Made by a program: the position numbers and the translations under genes
The notes under the pieces: model-generated
Told to the model about the DNA's origin: nothing
What the model saw: only the letters and a program-made list of their open reading frames with translations
Databases searched by the model: none
In this document: positions 8,297 through 16,366 of the stretch, in pieces
Layout of the letters: each line of letters starts with the position of its first letter
How positions within the stretch are numbered: position 1 is the first letter of the stretch
From: Candidatus Contendibacter sp.
GTDB lineage: Bacteria; Pseudomonadota; Gammaproteobacteria; Competibacterales; Competibacteraceae
Direction of reading: 5' to 3'
Length of the DNA: 35,759 nucleotides
NCBI GenBank assembly: GCA_008933795.1
Contig: WBUJ01000023.1
Location: forward strand, 1-35,759

Positions 8297-10495
8297 TTAC
8301 CCATACGCCGTCGCATTCTTCCGCCGGTTGGCGGCGGTCGCCACCGCTTCCTCCCGCTTGGCGGCCATCTCGGCGACCAGGCGGCGATAGAATTCGCCCG
8401 CGCCGGGGGTTTCATCCCACAGCTCGTACTGGCGGACCACGGCGGCCACATCACCGGGCGTCAGGCCATCAAGCCGCAGTACGGACTCCTTCCAGGCCGC
8501 CGCTTGGGCGATGTCACCGCCCAGCCGGGCGAACTCCTGCGCGAACAGGCCCCAGCGCTGGCCCGGCTTGAGGAAATCGAAGCGGATTTTCCACGGGAAG
8601 CGGCGCAGGCTGGCCGCGTCCAGGCTTTCCATCAGATTGGTGGTGCAGATGAAGAGGCCATCGAACGCCTCCATCTGGGTCAGCAGTTCGTTGACCTGGG
8701 TCACTTCCCAGGAGTGGCGCGCGCCGCGCCGGTCGCGCAGGAAAGAATCGGCCTCGTCCAGCACCAGCACCGCGTCACGCTGGCGGGCGTCGTCGAACAT
8801 GGCGGCGATGCGCTGCTCGGTCTGGCCCAGATACATGTCCAGTAGGTCGGAAGCGCGCTTGACCAGCAGCGGTTTTTCCAGCGCGTCGGCGATATGGCGG
8901 GCCAGTTCCGACTTGCCGGTGCCGGCGGGACCGTGGAAGCAGAAAATGCCCTGTGGGCGGCGTTGCAGCGCCGCGATCAGCTTCGGCACGTCCTGGTCCA
9001 CGTTGAGAAAGCGCAGGTCGTAGCCGGTCGGCACGACGTTACGCGCTGGCGCCCGCTTCTGCCGGAGCAGGGTCGCCGAGCGGTCGAGCGCCTGCTGCAC
9101 CAGCGCCCGGTTCGCTTCCAGATCGCCGTTGCCGGCGTGGCGGGCCAGCTTGGCCGCCCGTTCCAGTTGCGCCGGGGTCAGATGTTCGTGGGCGGCGATG
9201 CGGGCCAGCCAGTCGTCCTCGCCGGCCCAGTCGCCCAGATGGTGGCGGGCGATCTCGATCCGCACCGACTGCGGCGGCACGGTGAACCGGATGGCGTAAT
9301 CGAAGCGTCGCAGATAAGCCCGGTTCATCGAGTCAGCGTCGTTGGTGAGCCACAGGGCCGGCACGGGGTTGTTCTCCAGGGTGCGGTTGATCCAGGCTTT
9401 GCCGGCGGCGGCTCGTCCCCTTCTCCCACCGAACAAGTCGGCGAAGGGGTCATGCTCGAACACGTCCTCCACTTCGTCGAACAGCAGCAGGGCATTGTCA
9501 TGTCGCGCCAACAGCCGCTGGCCGAGGGTGAAAGCGCGCAACCGCCGCTCGCCCCGGATCGGATCGCCGTCCTCATCGGCGTAATCCACCTCGTACAGGT
9601 CCGCGCCCACCGCTGCGGCCAGCACGGCGGCGTATTCGGTCTTGCCCACGCCTGGCGGGCCGTACAGCAGCAGGTTGGCGCCAGCAATCTTGTTATTGAG
9701 CGCCGCCCGCAACAGCCCGACCGCCGCCGCCGTATCCCGCTGCAGGTGCGGAAAATTCGCCAGCGTCAGAGTGCGCCGGGGCGAGCGCTTGAGGAAGCAA
9801 GCCATCAGCGCCTCGGCGTCGGCGTGGGGCGCGAACAGGATGTTCGGCAAATCCTTCCACACCTCGAGCTTGTCCTCCAGGTCGGTATTGCGCGTGGCGA
9901 TTTCGACCAGCCCCGTGGCGATGAGCGTGCCGGTGGGACTCAGCGCCGCGCGGATGTCATCCTGGGGGAGGCCGGTCAACCGCGCCAGCAGCTTGTGCAG
10001 AAATGACGTGCTCGTGCTCTGCGACTGTTGGGCGATGGCGTGATGAAACGTGCGATCCCCATGCAGAAATACGGCGAAGCAGAGCACGGCCAACTCGGCT
10101 TCGCTCAACCCGAGCAGCCCCGCGAGCAGTTCCAGGTTGCGCACCAGCGGCAGGTCTGGGTCGAGAGTGATCCGCGCCAGTTCCGCACGCCGTTGCTGGA
10201 GGAGACGAAGGAAACGCTCCGGCGACCGGGACCGTCCGCACTCGATCTCTTCCTCGTCCGCTTCATCGGACTCATCGTCGGATTCGGCCAGCCCGGTCAG
10301 GGCCAGGAATTCGTCGTTATCCCAGCAGCGATGGTGATGAAAGGGGGGGCGGCGGCGTCCGGCGCGCACCCAGCCCAGCAACAGGGCCAGGTCAATCAGC
10401 CAGCGGCCCAGCAAGGCGCGATAGGCGACGGTGTCGTCGTCGTCCAGCGGCAGGAGGGGTTGGGTGCTGACTTGCAGAAAATGAGAAAGAGTCAT
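8297..10495 (-). CDS. Tandem AAA+ ATPase (two AAA modules)
   Basis: 732 residues from the ATG at 10495, preceded by GGAGCG; another ATG at 10528 would add 11 residues. The first ~250 residues are helical, with an acidic, low-complexity patch (ESDDESDEADEEEIE). Then come two AAA+ modules. The first has Walker A GPPGVGKTEYA (about residue 278) and Walker B LLLFDEVEDVF (about 332). The second has Walker A GPAGTGKSELAR (about 521) and Walker B VLVLDEADSFL (about 575), with sensor-type CTTNLMESLDAASLRRF after it. The second module resembles SpoVK/Vps4-like (COG0464) ATPases. It is probably a soluble remodelling ATPase; no protease or nuclease domain is attached. Its partner is unknown. A repeat (GACNGGATGCGTC) lies 51 bases before its start. 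Confidence 0.8.
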   Translation of the reverse strand: MTLSHFLQVSTQPLLPLDDDDTVAYRALLGRWLIDLALLLGWVRAGRRRPPFHHHRCWDNDEFLALTGLAESDDESDEADEEEIECGRSRSPERFLRLLQQRRAELARITLDPDLPLVRNLELLAGLLGLSEAELAVLCFAVFLHGDRTFHHAIAQQSQSTSTSFLHKLLARLTGLPQDDIRAALSPTGTLIATGLVEIATRNTDLEDKLEVWKDLPNILFAPHADAEALMACFLKRSPRRTLTLANFPHLQRDTAAAVGLLRAALNNKIAGANLLLYGPPGVGKTEYAAVLAAAVGADLYEVDYADEDGDPIRGERRLRAFTLGQRLLARHDNALLLFDEVEDVFEHDPFADLFGGRRGRAAAGKAWINRTLENNPVPALWLTNDADSMNRAYLRRFDYAIRFTVPPQSVRIEIARHHLGDWAGEDDWLARIAAHEHLTPAQLERAAKLARHAGNGDLEANRALVQQALDRSATLLRQKRAPARNVVPTGYDLRFLNVDQDVPKLIAALQRRPQGIFCFHGPAGTGKSELARHIADALEKPLLVKRASDLLDMYLGQTEQRIAAMFDDARQRDAVLVLDEADSFLRDRRGARHSWEVTQVNELLTQMEAFDGLFICTTNLMESLDAASLRRFPWKIRFDFLKPGQRWGLFAQEFARLGGDIAQAAAWKESVLRLDGLTPGDVAAVVRQYELWDETPGAGEFYRRLVAEMAAKREEAVATAANRRKNATAYG

Positions 10496-10546
10496 GAGGC
10501 GCTCCGGTCGGGTGAGTGAATGGAGCATAAAATACGACGGACACCT

Positions 10547-10559
10547 GACAGGATGCGTC
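10547..10559 (+). repeat. GACNGGATGCGTC motif, copy 1
   Basis: One of three copies in this window. This one lies 51 bases upstream of the AAA+ ATPase start. Together with its flanks it matches copy 2 over 22 bases with two differences. It could be a regulatory site or a small dispersed repeat. Confidence 0.35.
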
Positions 10560-10643
10560 GGCTGGATTGAAGTGTATGGAGGAGGAAGGAACAGAGAATC
10601 AGACGCCGGACAGTGCGCCCGTTACGGGTCGGTCATGAGGCGG

Positions 10644-11054
10644 TCATGGTGAATTCAGCCAGTTTTCCACAGCCAGGCCAGGAACCCGGCCAAACTCGCG
10701 GACATTGTGGGTCACCATGATCGCGCCCAGCGCCAGGGCATGGGCCGCGATCAGCGTATCCAAAGGCCCAATCGGCGTACCTCGTGCCTGTAAATACGCG
10801 CGCAGCGAGCCGTAGGCGGCAGCGGCGGGCGCGTCGAAGGGAGCGATTTCAAAGGTCGCGAGGAACAGCTCCAGCTTGGCGAGGTTGACAGCGCGGCGTT
10901 GGCTGGCGGCGATGCCGAAGCGCAACTCGGCCAGCGTGATGGCGGACAGCGCAACCTCGCCCTGTCGCCGACCGTCCAGGCGTCGCAGAATCGCCTCGAA
11001 GCCCGGACGCTGGTTGAGCAGGTAGATGCAGATATCGGTGTCGAGCAGCACCAT
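10644..11054 (-). CDS. vapC: VapC-type PIN-domain ribonuclease toxin
   Basis: 136 residues, the usual length for VapC. The acidic PIN active-site residues are in place: Asp5 and Asp7 in LLDTDICIYLL, Glu43 in TLAELRFG and Asp99 in GPLDTLIAAHA. The C-terminal MVTHNVREFGRVPGL completes the fold. VapC toxins cleave tRNA or rRNA, most often initiator tRNA, and are held inactive by the VapB partner. The gene starts six bases after vapB stops, the standard antitoxin-first arrangement. All catalytic residues are present, so the toxin looks active. Confidence 0.92.
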   Translation of the reverse strand: MVLLDTDICIYLLNQRPGFEAILRRLDGRRQGEVALSAITLAELRFGIAASQRRAVNLAKLELFLATFEIAPFDAPAAAAYGSLRAYLQARGTPIGPLDTLIAAHALALGAIMVTHNVREFGRVPGLAVENWLNSP

Positions 11055-11060
11055 GGGGGT

Positions 11061-11288
11061 TCAACCAAAATCCCGCGCCTGATCGGTCTCTGGTTGCTGG
11101 CGTTCCAGATCCAGCGGACCGATTTCGTCGAGCAACGCCTTAAGATCCTGATAAGCATAGATTTTTGGCAGCAGAATGACAGCGTTACCGACCTTTTTGA
11201 TGACGACCTCGTCGCCTTCAAAACGGAATCCCTTGGGGAGGCGCACAGCTTGACTGTTGCCGTTGGTAAACAGGCGGGCGGTTTGCAT
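11061..11288 (-). CDS. vapB: VapB-type antitoxin (AbrB/MazE-like)
   Basis: 75 residues. The N-terminus MQTARLFTNGNSQAVRLPK followed by GFRFEGDEVVIKKVGNAVILLP is the swapped-hairpin SpoVT/AbrB DNA-binding fold typical of VapB antitoxins; the acidic C-terminus would wrap the VapC active site. By family knowledge the VapBC complex represses its own promoter, which would lie in 11289-11400. It is the first gene of a two-gene operon with vapC. Confidence 0.92.
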   Translation of the reverse strand: MQTARLFTNGNSQAVRLPKGFRFEGDEVVIKKVGNAVILLPKIYAYQDLKALLDEIGPLDLERQQPETDQARDFG

Positions 11289-11432
11289 GGCAAGTTCTCG
11301 GGCTGAATGTACATCCCAAGTATATACCTTTCGGTTCGTAGCTGTCCTGCGGCACGGCGCGGCGCCCGTCGAACCTTATATTCATCACTGCAGCGCAACC
11401 CGCCGCAGCAAACGCTTGCTTAGTTTAAATTT

Positions 11433-11522
11433 TCCTGTGATAGGGACCTGATGAGTCAATATGTGCCACACGAAACCGCATGAAACACAATATGGTGTTG
11501 CTTGTCCTCTATTATCACAGGA
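11433..11522. repeat. Inverted repeat-bounded 90-bp segment in a gene-free stretch
   Basis: The bases TCCTGTGATA (11433-11442) and TATCACAGGA (11513-11522) are perfect inverted repeats. They enclose about 70 bases that also hold a short hairpin (AACAC/GTGTT). The surrounding 430 bases between vapB and the gene at 11720 are AT-richer and hold no convincing gene. It could be a miniature element or a regulatory fold; no target-site duplication is evident. Confidence 0.4.
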
Positions 11523-11572
11523 TTATTTACAGTACCAAACTGTGAACTGAGCGGAGAATACAGCCCGCATCG

Positions 11573-11585
11573 GACCGGATGCGTC
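11573..11585 (+). repeat. GACNGGATGCGTC motif, copy 2
   Basis: Second copy, 134 bases before the start of the 138-residue gene and in the opposite sense relative to its gene compared with copies 1 and 3. It lies just after the inverted-repeat segment. Confidence 0.35.
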
Positions 11586-11719
11586 GGCTGAATTCCGGGG
11601 ACACACGCGACGATGGTATCCGACGCAACTGGTCGCAAAGCCAGCGTATTCTTGTATCCGATAGCGGGCGACTGCCGAACGCCACCCGCACCCGACCTCC
11701 CCACCCGAAGGACATCGCC

Positions 11720-12136
11720 ATGCCCCGCAAATCAACGCTGGACCCCAAAGTAAAAGCCCTGCTGGATAACCTCAACCTCGACGATGGCGACGATGATTTG
11801 CTCGCCGAACCGGCCGAGGATGCGACCGAACATCTGCGCATCCTGTACGAGCGGCTGGCCAATGGTCGGGAGCGGGCATTGCGGCCGGGAATGCTGGCGA
11901 TCTGGAAGCCGGGGCTGAAAAATCGCCGGTTCCCCGCTTATGGTCAACCGGCCATCGTGGTCGAGCGGCTGTCCGCCCCGATCCTCGACCACGAAACCGA
12001 GTCGGGGATGACGTACTATCGGGAACCGCTCGATCTGCTGCTGGGCATCCTGCACCGGGACGGCGATTTTCTCGTTTACCATTTCGACAGCCGGCGCTTC
12101 CAGCCCTACGCTGCGGGCGGCACAGGGAACGGTTAG
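11720..12136 (+). CDS. Small uncharacterised protein upstream of a WYL regulator
   Basis: 138 residues from the ATG at 11720, with GAAGGA eight bases before it; the frame runs open further back to 11579 but without a ribosome site. The protein begins basic (MPRKSTLDPKVKALL), has an acidic patch LDDGDDDLLAEPAED, and then a mixed alpha/beta region with ALRPGMLAIWKPGLKNRRFP, GQPAIVVERLSAPI and FLVYHFDSRRFQPY. I do not recognise a domain. The middle part could be a small barrel. It sits 65 bases ahead of the WYL regulator on the same strand and not far from the AAA+ ATPase, so these may act together; that is inference from position only. Confidence 0.65.
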   Translation: MPRKSTLDPKVKALLDNLNLDDGDDDLLAEPAEDATEHLRILYERLANGRERALRPGMLAIWKPGLKNRRFPAYGQPAIVVERLSAPILDHETESGMTYYREPLDLLLGILHRDGDFLVYHFDSRRFQPYAAGGTGNG

Positions 12137-12201
12137 CCCGCCCGCTGGGGCTCGCGCCGGGTGCGCCCGCTGTCCTCACTCGCTTAACCCCGTGAATATC
12201 C

Positions 12202-13290
12202 ATGAAAGAAGACGCCATCACCACGTTCAACCGCCGCCTGCGCATTCTGGCGATGTTCAAAGGCAGCGAGCCGCTCACGACCCAAATGATTTTCAAACGG
12301 TTGCAGGGGACCGCCGAGGAAATGGACGAGCGCTCGGTGCAGCGGGTCCTGGCGCTGCTGGGCGAGGCCGGTTTTCTGGAAACAGTCAATCCCGACGCCA
12401 AGCCGTTGCAGTGGCGCTGGCCCAAGGGGCGAAAGTTTATGGCCCTGCCCCGGCTGTCGGATCAGGAGGTGCTGGCGTTTCGGTTGCTGGAGCGATTTCT
12501 GGAGCCGTTGTTGCCCCGGAGTTCCTATCGCGCGCTGCGGCCCTACTTCGACGCCGCCCGGGACGAACTGGAGCGGATGCCAGGCTGGGCATCGGTCAAG
12601 AACTGGGAAACCAGGGTGCGAGTGGTGCCGCCAGCCCAGCCGCTGTTGCCGCCGGAACCGCCGGCTGTATTGGCCACGGCGACCGCTGGCAAGGACTGGG
12701 AACGCCAGCAGGAACAGATTCGCGCGGCGATCCTGGAAGCGTTGTTCGAGAACCGGCAATGCGCGGTCGAGTATCAGCAGCTTTGGCGGGACGAACCGGC
12801 GCGCTGGACGCTCCATCCGCTCGTTTATTTGCAGCGCGGGCCGGCGTTCTATCTGCTTTGCACCATTGACGACTACGCCGACGTGCGGCAGTTGGCCCTG
12901 CACCGGATGCGGTCTGCCCGAGTGCTGGATCAAAAGGCGAGCAAGCCGGCGGGATTCGACGCGGACCGGGAAGTGGAGCGCAGCCAAGGTATGGGCGGCA
13001 GCGGCGAACCGCTGCGGCTGGTGGCCCGGTTCTGGAAACGCGCCGGGTTGCATCTGCTGGAAACCCGCCTGGCCACCGATCAGGTGGTGGAAGAGGGGGA
13101 TGACGACCATTTCCGGCTGACCGCCACCGTCAACGACACCGCGCAACTGCGTTGGTGGCTGCTGTCGTTCGGCTCCAAGGTGGAGGTGCTGGAACCCACT
13201 GAACTGCGGGAGGAAATGGCGAATCAGGCGTATTGGATGAATTGGATGTATGCGAAGGCAAATGGCGCGTTCGAACAAAGAGGGCCATAA
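12202..13290 (+). CDS. WYL-domain transcriptional regulator
   Basis: 362 residues. The N-terminal third is a DeoR-like winged helix (FNRRLRILAMFKGSEPLTTQ, then DERSVQRVLALLGEAGF). The middle carries the WYL-type ligand domain: LHPLVYLQRGPAFYLLCTI, where the usual W-Y-L is F-Y-L, then RQLALHRMRSARVLD. The C-terminal extension contains FWKRAGLHLLETRLATDQ and ends in a WCX-like domain. Such proteins bind DNA and nucleic-acid or nucleotide ligands and often control defence or DNA-damage genes. Its TAA stop shares its last base with the apparent start position of the HigB-like gene (TAACG). It may regulate the small gene upstream or the AAA+ ATPase. Confidence 0.85.
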   Translation: MKEDAITTFNRRLRILAMFKGSEPLTTQMIFKRLQGTAEEMDERSVQRVLALLGEAGFLETVNPDAKPLQWRWPKGRKFMALPRLSDQEVLAFRLLERFLEPLLPRSSYRALRPYFDAARDELERMPGWASVKNWETRVRVVPPAQPLLPPEPPAVLATATAGKDWERQQEQIRAAILEALFENRQCAVEYQQLWRDEPARWTLHPLVYLQRGPAFYLLCTIDDYADVRQLALHRMRSARVLDQKASKPAGFDADREVERSQGMGGSGEPLRLVARFWKRAGLHLLETRLATDQVVEEGDDDHFRLTATVNDTAQLRWWLLSFGSKVEVLEPTELREEMANQAYWMNWMYAKANGAFEQRGP

Positions 13291-13592
13291 CGCCCATCAT
13301 CTCGTTAAAAGCGTTGCGGAGTTTCTGGGCAATTCACCCTGACGCCGAGCAACCGATGCACAAATGGCATGGCATCGCTGAAAAAACCGATTTTGTCAGT
13401 TTTAATCATCTGCGCGAAACTTTTAGCAGCGCCGATTACGTGCGCCCCTACACGATTTTCAATGTGGGCGGCAATAATTATCGAATCATTACAGTGGTGC
13501 GTTATTGTGACCACAAGATTTTTATCCGCTGGGTGCTAACCCATCGAGAATATGACGAATGGTTTGGAATTTACCGAAAGGGTAAAGCATGA
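13290..13592 (+). CDS. higB: HigB-like mRNA interferase toxin with non-standard start codon
   Basis: The frame from 13290 gives 100 residues, the normal HigB length, beginning at IISLKALRSFWAIHPDAEQP and containing FSSADYVRPYTIFNVGGNNY and IFIRWVLTHREYDEW, all hallmarks of the HigB_toxin family (RelE-like ribosome-dependent RNase). No ATG, GTG or TTG stands at the expected start: the position after the WYL gene's stop reads TAACG, where TAATG would be the usual coupled start, with AGAGGG seven bases upstream. An ATG at 13233 in frame would add 19 unrelated residues inside the WYL gene. So the toxin may be silenced by start-codon loss, use ACG weakly, or use the far upstream ATG. Confidence 0.75.
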   Translation, partial: TPIISLKALRSFWAIHPDAEQPMHKWHGIAEKTDFVSFNHLRETFSSADYVRPYTIFNVGGNNYRIITVVRYCDHKIFIRWVLTHREYDEWFGIYRKGKA

Positions 13593-13834
13593 CTCCGCAA
13601 GCGACTTTTGATTTGAAGGTGCTAGAGCATACCTGGATCGCTTTCGACCGTATAGCCTATTTGCGCCCCATTCCCATAATTTTTGAAGGCTGCCGTACTC
13701 TTGTGAAATTTACCCAAATCGATTTAAGCCGAAAATCGCAAGCTCCACAGACCGCGCCTCGATATACAGGCGATATGCTGAATAGTGAACACCCAGACTA
13801 CTTAGCTCCCCACCCAACTTTCGGACAATGTTAA
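13589..13834 (+). pseudogene. Truncated HigA-like antitoxin
   Basis: The first ~28 residues (MTPQATFDLKVLEHTWIAFD, then RIAYLRPI) look like the start of the HigA-type antitoxins that pair with HigB_toxin family members. After that the sequence changes abruptly (from about 13675) and the rest of the frame is antisense to the 3' end of the DUF262 gene. The helix-turn-helix domain expected in a full antitoxin is missing, so neutralisation of the toxin and self-repression are probably lost. Its start overlaps the higB stop by four bases, as in intact pairs. The break coincides with the edge of the AT-rich segment. Confidence 0.65.
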
Positions 13835-15788
13835 TGTCTGAACAGACATTTTGATGAGTGCCAGCCGGATGACCTGGGCAACTACAGTAATCACCCGCTT
13901 TAATATCGGGCGTTTTGTTTCCGAGAGCCGCATTAGCAGATTCGGAAAGCCACACTAGATTGCCGCTTCGCCACAACACATTTTGATTGAAATCATCCTT
14001 GTCGATTATTCCGAATGCCGAAAATCCGCCAAGAGCGTTGAAGTGCGGATCACTATCTATATTCTGTGCGAATACATGCTCTAACTCTAGACCAGTTGAA
14101 GAAATATTGGACGTCAGACTGAAATGCAAATGGCCGCACAAACTACGCTCTTGCTCCTTAAGCAAGAATTTTAGGTTTGTCTCATTGAACCCAGAAAGAA
14201 TATTCTCCACAAAATCCTTTGCGCCACACCAAGTTGACCACTGCTGGATAAAATCATTAACTGATTTCGAAAACGTACTCCTACAATAGTTGACAAAGTT
14301 TGCATTCCATCTCGAACTCATATTCCAATTTAATATCTGCATTCTTTCGATAACTTCGAGCATTGAAATTTTAGTGCGGGGGACCCAATCATACCGAGAT
14401 AGTTTGTCAAGAAGATCGGTCAGTGCCTTCGGTTGATTCTGTGATCGGCTCTGGATATCTAATATCGCAGTTTGGATTGGCTGTACCAATGCCGGGTTAA
14501 AAAGTGCTGTAATTGGAAAAGACTGATGCCATTCTCTACCATAAAGTGCTCGGAACTTAAGTAGCAATGCGAGAAAATGTGGTTGTAAGCGAAGCGAAAG
14601 CAAGGTAACGCGGTAATCATCATTCACAGAACAATGCGTGTAGTGTAATGATGGCACACCTGCACCTAATCGTCCAGAAAGATAATTCTCAAGTTGTTGT
14701 AGTTGCTCAACAACTTCTTTAATATCTTTTAACCAATTTGTAATTAGGGCTGTAACATTGACAGGATTCCCTGCTGCATTTTGTAATTCGGCCCGAAAGA
14801 AATTGTCATAAGCTGCTTCCGCACTCTGCCAAATTGCATCACGGTCGGTTGCCATACGCAAATAGCAAGAAAGAAGGCGAACTAATTGGTCATCGCCGTC
14901 CTTGCCATTGTTAAACAAATTGCAAAAAACGCATGAATCTAATGTCTTATAGAGTTTGCCAAATTCAGTGTGTAATTGTCTAGTCAAAGGAATATTACTA
15001 ACATCTACGGCATATTGTAAGAGCAAAGATTTAAGTTTTTCTAAATTAGTCAATGACTTGCCTCGATCATTTAATGTCATGAACGAAGTCAGCCCAAAAT
15101 GAGCATCTAATTGAATGATGCTAATCTTAAAATCCTGAGAATTGAGAAAACCTAATGCCTTTAAGTTTTTATGGCCCCAATCCATCATGCGCTTGGCGTT
15201 ATCCAACATTCGCATTTGCGACTGACTTTTGGTGGTAAGGACGCTAAAACTTGGAGTTGGCAATGTTAGCTGATTAACAAGCCTAGCGAAAAATCCATGA
15301 TCATCACCTGGGTGTTGTATGAGGCGGGGTACTGTAGTTACGCTATCTCTCAACGTCACATAAAAAAGATTGGAAACATTTAGATTTTTGCTGGCAGCAA
15401 ATATATGCCCGAGCAAAAACAGGCTGGTGAGCCGTTGTTGTCCATCCACAACCATATGTAATTGGATTGGTTTATAGTAATGATCTTGTAAAACTCCATC
15501 TTTCTGGAAAGCTGACTGTAGTTTGTTCAAATCATCGTTACCTTGGAAATCAAGGAAAACGCTCTGATTGTTTAGAAGTTCTGATGAATTAATTTCAATC
15601 AGGTGAAAAGTGGAGAGATAATGGCCTCCATTTAAACTGGATGCTTTTATCATATCTTGCCACAAATCTTTAACTTGACTCTCTTCCCATGCATAGGGGC
15701 GTTGAAAGGATGGAATAATGAATATCGTTGCTTGATCAGTTAAAAGATTGTAAATAGACTCAAATTGATTGGAATGAATGATTTTCAT
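13710..15788 (-). CDS. DUF262-family protein (GmrSD/ParB-like nuclease type) on AT-rich DNA
   Basis: 692 residues. The N-terminal DUF262 domain has FIIPSFQRPYAWEESQV (about residue 23) and the signature VDGQQRLTSLFLLGH (about 113), followed by FMTLNDRGKSLTNLEKLKS, another family hallmark. Near residue 565 is LELEHVFAQN, resembling the His-containing motif of the DUF1524 (HNH-like) nuclease domain. This layout matches GmrSD-like type IV restriction proteins and related phage-defence nucleases, where DUF262 hydrolyses NTP and DUF1524 cuts DNA. The gene is much AT-richer than its neighbours, suggesting transfer. It is a single gene with no modification partner in view. No clear ribosome site precedes the ATG at 15788. 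Confidence 0.78.
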   Translation of the reverse strand: MKIIHSNQFESIYNLLTDQATIFIIPSFQRPYAWEESQVKDLWQDMIKASSLNGGHYLSTFHLIEINSSELLNNQSVFLDFQGNDDLNKLQSAFQKDGVLQDHYYKPIQLHMVVDGQQRLTSLFLLGHIFAASKNLNVSNLFYVTLRDSVTTVPRLIQHPGDDHGFFARLVNQLTLPTPSFSVLTTKSQSQMRMLDNAKRMMDWGHKNLKALGFLNSQDFKISIIQLDAHFGLTSFMTLNDRGKSLTNLEKLKSLLLQYAVDVSNIPLTRQLHTEFGKLYKTLDSCVFCNLFNNGKDGDDQLVRLLSCYLRMATDRDAIWQSAEAAYDNFFRAELQNAAGNPVNVTALITNWLKDIKEVVEQLQQLENYLSGRLGAGVPSLHYTHCSVNDDYRVTLLSLRLQPHFLALLLKFRALYGREWHQSFPITALFNPALVQPIQTAILDIQSRSQNQPKALTDLLDKLSRYDWVPRTKISMLEVIERMQILNWNMSSRWNANFVNYCRSTFSKSVNDFIQQWSTWCGAKDFVENILSGFNETNLKFLLKEQERSLCGHLHFSLTSNISSTGLELEHVFAQNIDSDPHFNALGGFSAFGIIDKDDFNQNVLWRSGNLVWLSESANAALGNKTPDIKAGDYCSCPGHPAGTHQNVCSDINIVRKLGGELSSLGVHYSAYRLYIEARSVELAIFGLNRFG

Positions 15789-15850
15789 AGTTTATCCCCT
15801 CATTTCAGAATTACAGTTAATTGGGTTTAGAAGCAAACAATACGAGCAAT

Positions 15851-16020
15851 TCAAGCCGCATGGGATTCCACTCTTGCCACCACCAGCGACAGATTATCCC
15901 GCGCTCCATGCCGCCAAACGGCATCTGCGCCGTGACTTCCAGCGCCGGATCAAACAACTCCAAAATCATTGCTTGGCCGATCTCGTCATGGATGCCATCG
16001 TTGCACAACGCCAGCGGATC
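15851..16020 (-). pseudogene. Fragment of a second PP2C phosphatase (C-terminal end)
   Basis: The minus strand reads DPLALCNDGIHDEIGQAMI, then LELFDPALEVTAQ, matching the intact PP2C downstream-strand neighbour at 16586-17383 almost word for word (DTLVLCSDGIHDEIGEAMM). After a 16-base deletion relative to that gene, the match continues in another frame as DAVWRHGARDNLSLVVARVE and ends at TGA. The N-terminal three quarters are missing. It therefore looks like the decayed end of a duplicated phosphatase gene. Confidence 0.75.
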
Positions 16021-16057
16021 AGATTCCTATGCCATTAAAATACAATAAGTCATAGGG

Positions 16058-16366
16058 TTACGTCAAACAAGCTGACCGTTCCTTTAACCATCGCTTGAAG
16101 GAATTTTGACTCTCACCTGACAGCTTACCCGCCAACAAACCTTCAACGCTGATGTCTTCGTCAATCTCTTCCCAATGAATGCCCTCACCCTTGCCAATCA
16201 ATCTCCAGTGATCACGCTCTTCCTGAGATGCATGTAATAACCGGGGAAACCAGGCCAGCGGGACTTCCAGAGTTCGCCCATCACTGAGATCAACACTCAA
16301 GGTATCCTCGGTTACTATTACGCTTTCAGCATGAGGGGTTTGGATTTCAATCGTGGAAGTACGCAT
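16058..16366 (-). CDS. DUF2442 domain protein
   Basis: 102 residues. The central segment VTEDTLSVDLSDGRTLEVPL, then AWFPRLLHASQEERDHWRLI, followed by GIHWEEIDEDISVEGLLAGK, is the classic DUF2442 layout; the N-terminus is a short extension. The function is not established; these genes are typically next to a DUF4160 gene, and the pair behaves like a small toxin-antitoxin-type or mobile module. Here the ATG lies 20 bases inside the 3' end of the frameshifted DUF4160 gene, so translation was presumably coupled. Confidence 0.88.
   Translation of the reverse strand: MRTSTIEIQTPHAESVIVTEDTLSVDLSDGRTLEVPLAWFPRLLHASQEERDHWRLIGKGEGIHWEEIDEDISVEGLLAGKLSGESQNSFKRWLKERSACLT

Noticed and set aside
11456..11704. 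82-codon minus-strand frame in the vapB-11720 gap
   Set aside because: One stretch (FGTVNNPVIIEDKQHH) looks protein-like, but there is no ribosome site, the rest is unconvincing and it runs over the inverted repeat. Possibly a tiny gene relic; not enough to call.
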